Positions 6,302-6,405 of a DNA stretch of 6,405 bases are shown in pieces. Numbering within the stretch: the first letter of the stretch is position 1; each line of letters starts with the position of its first letter. Source of the stretch: Crenotrichaceae bacterium. GTDB lineage: Bacteria; Pseudomonadota; Gammaproteobacteria; Methylococcales; DRLZ01. The position numbers were made by a program, and so were the translations under genes. The stretch is from NCBI GenBank assembly GCA_011322755.1, contig DRLZ01000428.1, positions 1 through 6,405 of the forward strand. Direction: 5' to 3'. The notes beneath the pieces are model-generated. The model made no database searches. It saw only the letters and a list, made by a program, of their open reading frames with translations, and was not told the origin of the DNA.

Positions 6302-6405
6302 TGAGCCAGAGTGTTCCCGAAGGTAAATTGGCGCGTACTCATGTTGCAGGGGTTGCTGCAATGAAAGTGGGTTTGGGCTCTTTGAAACATACAGTAAAGC
6401 GTCCC
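6301..6405 (+). CDS. N-terminus of a gene cut by the window edge, possibly ABC1/UbiB-type kinase
   Basis: An ATG overlapping the tetR stop opens a frame that stays open to the window end, giving 35 residues. GGGAGG at 6289-6294, six bases upstream, is a strong ribosome site and supports a real start. The visible part is basic and alanine/glycine/valine-rich (GKLARTHVAGVAAMKVGLG, then a Lys/Arg-rich segment). This resembles the N-terminal lead-in of bacterial ABC1/AarF/UbiB-like atypical kinases, which are linked to quinone or lipid metabolism. None of the kinase motifs (such as KxGQ) fall in the window, so the assignment is tentative and rests on memory of similar starts. A real protein-coding gene here is much surer than its family. 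Confidence 0.5.
   Translation, partial: MSQSVPEGKLARTHVAGVAAMKVGLGSLKHTVKRP

Overview
The window reads as a stretch of gammaproteobacterial chromosome of moderate, slightly AT-leaning composition. The evidence is a classical AroE, a Gram-negative type II (lipoprotein) signal peptide, strong Shine-Dalgarno sites and a TetR regulator overlapping the next gene. The species cannot be named from the sequence. There is no rRNA, tRNA, CRISPR array, transposase or integrase.

Left part (1-3524, + strand): the 3' 900 codons of a very large protein built of LVIVD-type beta-propeller blades, with its start lying left of the window. It is followed by a complete shikimate dehydrogenase gene, aroE, joined by a one-base stop/start overlap (TAATG). 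The two genes are probably co-transcribed.

Middle (3513-4241, - strand): a VapBC-type toxin-antitoxin pair. An AbrB/MazE-fold antitoxin precedes and overlaps a PIN-domain ribonuclease toxin. The pair has its own promoter with a perfect TTGACA -35 box, and a near-perfect palindrome over the -10 region that is a good candidate for the autoregulatory operator. The toxin gene runs tail-to-tail into aroE and overlaps its end by 12 bp. A perfect 9-bp-stem hairpin sits at this junction.

Right part (4242-6405): a 367-residue lipoprotein of unknown function on the - strand, transcribed away from a TetR-family regulator on the + strand. The 224-bp divergent intergenic region between them holds several inverted repeats that may be TetR operators. 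It also holds a very strong Shine-Dalgarno sequence in front of a possible 28-residue small ORF. The tetR stop overlaps the start of another gene, cut by the window edge, whose 35 visible residues weakly resemble the N-terminus of ABC1/UbiB-type kinases.

The parts seem to be functionally separate units: an envelope or structural repeat protein with aroE, a self-contained toxin-antitoxin module, and a regulator-plus-target neighbourhood. The least explained elements are the giant propeller protein, the orphan lipoprotein and the crowded divergent promoter region.
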